64,000 nucleotides of DNA from Cafeteria roenbergensis. Taxonomy: Eukaryota; Sar; Bigyra; Bicosoecida; Cafeteriaceae. The translations under genes and the position numbers were made by a program. The stretch spans positions 372,001 through 436,000 of the forward strand of contig VLTN01000016.1 in NCBI GenBank assembly GCA_008330645.1, in the 5' to 3' direction. Under the pieces are notes generated by a model. It was not told the origin of the DNA, did not search any database, and was given only the letters and a program-made list of their open reading frames with translations. Of this stretch, positions 63,013 to 64,000 are shown piece by piece (within the stretch, counting starts at the first letter, position 1; each line of letters starts with the position of its first letter).

Positions 63013-64000
63013 TCAAGTGCGGAAGACCGAGGCGGCGGCCTCGAACCTCGCCAGACCGATGGCCACGCCCTGCAGGGCGCTGAACGGAAAGCGCACCTCA
63101 ATGATGGCCTCGTCTGGGTCCAGGGGGCGGCCTGCAACGGCGTCCATGCGCAGCGCGACGCGCAGCGGGTCTTTGGGGGTCGGGTTGACAGGCACGTAGC
63201 GGTTCGGCGCCACGGCCGACTGTGTCGGCGGCGGCTCCACGAAGGACAGCGCTGTGCCAAAGCCGCCTGCGAGGGCCTTTCTGCCGTCCGCCGCCACGCG
63301 CCTGAAGACGTCGGAGAGCGGGGCGTAGCGCGGCCGGGCGGCCCGTGTGGGGGTCGGCGGGTCGCCCTTGGGAGGGGGCTGGGCGCCAGGCGTGCCGTCG
63401 CTGCGACTGCCGAGGCTTGACCCGGACCCCCTCGGCTGCTTCGAGAGCAGGCCCGTCGGAGGGAGCATGGACCGGGGGTCCGGGTTGGAGCCCCCGCTCA
63501 CACGGGAGGAAAGCGGGGGATTGCCGGGGGGTGGGCAGGGCTGCCTTGGGACGCCGGGGCGGCCGGCAGCACCGTCGCTGGCGTTGCGTCTGACTCGCGA
63601 GTCGGCCAGACTGGCCACGCCCCCCGCCCCGAGCAATGACCCGTCGTCACTCAGAGGCAAGGAGCCCTCCCTCGCAAAGCCGCCGCCACCGCCTCCTCCT
63701 CCTCCTCCTCCTCCTCCGCCGCCTCTGCCACCGCCGCTGCTGCTGCTGCCGATGGCCCCGATGCAGGCTGGGGCCAGCGCCCGGCCATCGCCCAGAGCCG
63801 CCCCACCGACCGCGTCCGGACCCCCCGGCCCGCCCGTCGCGCCGGCGCCAAACGCAATCGCCACGGCGGACCGCGGGGACGGCTCTGCGCCGGCGAAGAC
63901 GGCGAAGTCGACCACGCCAGCGTCGTCAACGAACGCGGAGCCGATGGGCGGAGGGGAGGGCAGGGCCATCCGCTGCCGCTGCCGCCCGTGCACCGCCTCC
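63013..64000 (-). CDS. 3' part of an unknown protein, cut by the right edge
   Basis: A continuous minus-strand frame runs from the window edge to a stop at 63013-63015. An ATG at 63969 (MALPSPPPIGSAFVDDAG) could be the start or internal. The N-terminal part is low complexity, including a Gly run encoded at about 63679-63727. The last 110 residues look ordered: PLSDVFRRVAADGRKALAGG, APNRYVPVNPTPKDPLRVAL and DEAIIEVRFPFSALQGVAIG, ending SVFRT. No family was recognised. The beta-strand-like pattern of the tail suggests a folded domain, but nothing more can be said without the missing part. Confidence 0.55.
   Translation of the reverse strand, partial: EAVHGRQRQRMALPSPPPIGSAFVDDAGVVDFAVFAGAEPSPRSAVAIAFGAGATGGPGGPDAVGGAALGDGRALAPACIGAIGSSSSGGGRGGGGGGGGGGGGGGGFAREGSLPLSDDGSLLGAGGVASLADSRVRRNASDGAAGRPGVPRQPCPPPGNPPLSSRVSGGSNPDPRSMLPPTGLLSKQPRGSGSSLGSRSDGTPGAQPPPKGDPPTPTRAARPRYAPLSDVFRRVAADGRKALAGGFGTALSFVEPPPTQSAVAPNRYVPVNPTPKDPLRVALRMDAVAGRPLDPDEAIIEVRFPFSALQGVAIGLARFEAAASVFRT
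63679..63727. repeat. Poly-glycine coding tract (CCT/CTC/CCG-rich on plus strand)
   Basis: Repeated CCTCCT-like triplets on the plus strand encode a run of about 15 Gly on the minus strand in the partial gene at the right edge. Confidence 0.8.

Noticed and set aside
1-64000. Search by eye for tRNA T-loop-like (GGTTCGA) sequences
   Set aside because: The few matches, for example in 12440-12460 and 33300, fall in coding sequence or introns and lack cloverleaf partners.

Overview
This window reads as nuclear DNA of a compact, very GC-rich unicellular eukaryote. The protein families are eukaryotic: 26S proteasome, eIF3, Vps34, presenilin, SERINC, DCC1 and complex III. Coding regions are split by GT-AG introns, and I could place 40 of them. 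Most introns are 105-270 nt, with GTGAG-type donors and acceptors ending in CGCAG or similar. A reductase of the chlorophyll-b-reductase (NYC1/NOL) type fits a photosynthetic lineage such as a green or prasinophyte-type alga, but this is inference and the species is not identified. Gene density is about one gene per 2.8 kb. I saw no tRNA, rRNA, transposon or CRISPR array.

Layout, left to right: PSMA3 (proteasome alpha-3, -, cut by the left edge) is head-to-head with RPN2/PSMD1 (+). Then come a 2,210-residue low-complexity protein (-), UQCRC2 (-), a 1,780-residue helical protein ending in a CaaX box (+), a 398-residue drug/metabolite transporter (-), a GT61 glycosyltransferase with an in-frame TAG (-), an LRR protein (+), a helical protein with a mitochondrial-type leader (-), presenilin (+), SERINC (-), VPS34 (+), a WD40-like protein (+), a peroxisome-type ABCD half-transporter (+), a bZIP factor (-), ALKBH7 (-), eIF3e (+), the NYC1/NOL-like reductase (-), a FAM177 protein (+), an unknown protein starting MGNEAS (-), an ankyrin protein (-), DCC1 (-), and the 3' part of an unknown protein (-, cut by the right edge).

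Seven neighbouring pairs are divergent and share 112-797 bp upstream regions, and seven are convergent. The tightest divergent pair couples a 20S core gene with a 19S lid/base gene. The tightest tandem pair is VPS34 and the WD40 gene, separated by 41 bp.

The most striking structure is the ankyrin gene at 57965-60429. Seven consecutive internal exons are each exactly 99 nt, each encodes one complete 33-residue ankyrin repeat, and all are bounded by phase-0 introns. Other items worth a second look are the CaaX protein, the interrupted GT61 gene, the N-myristoylation-type protein of unknown function and several short tandem repeats. All exon joins were deduced by hand from reading frame, splice sites and family similarity; no alignment or transcript data were available.
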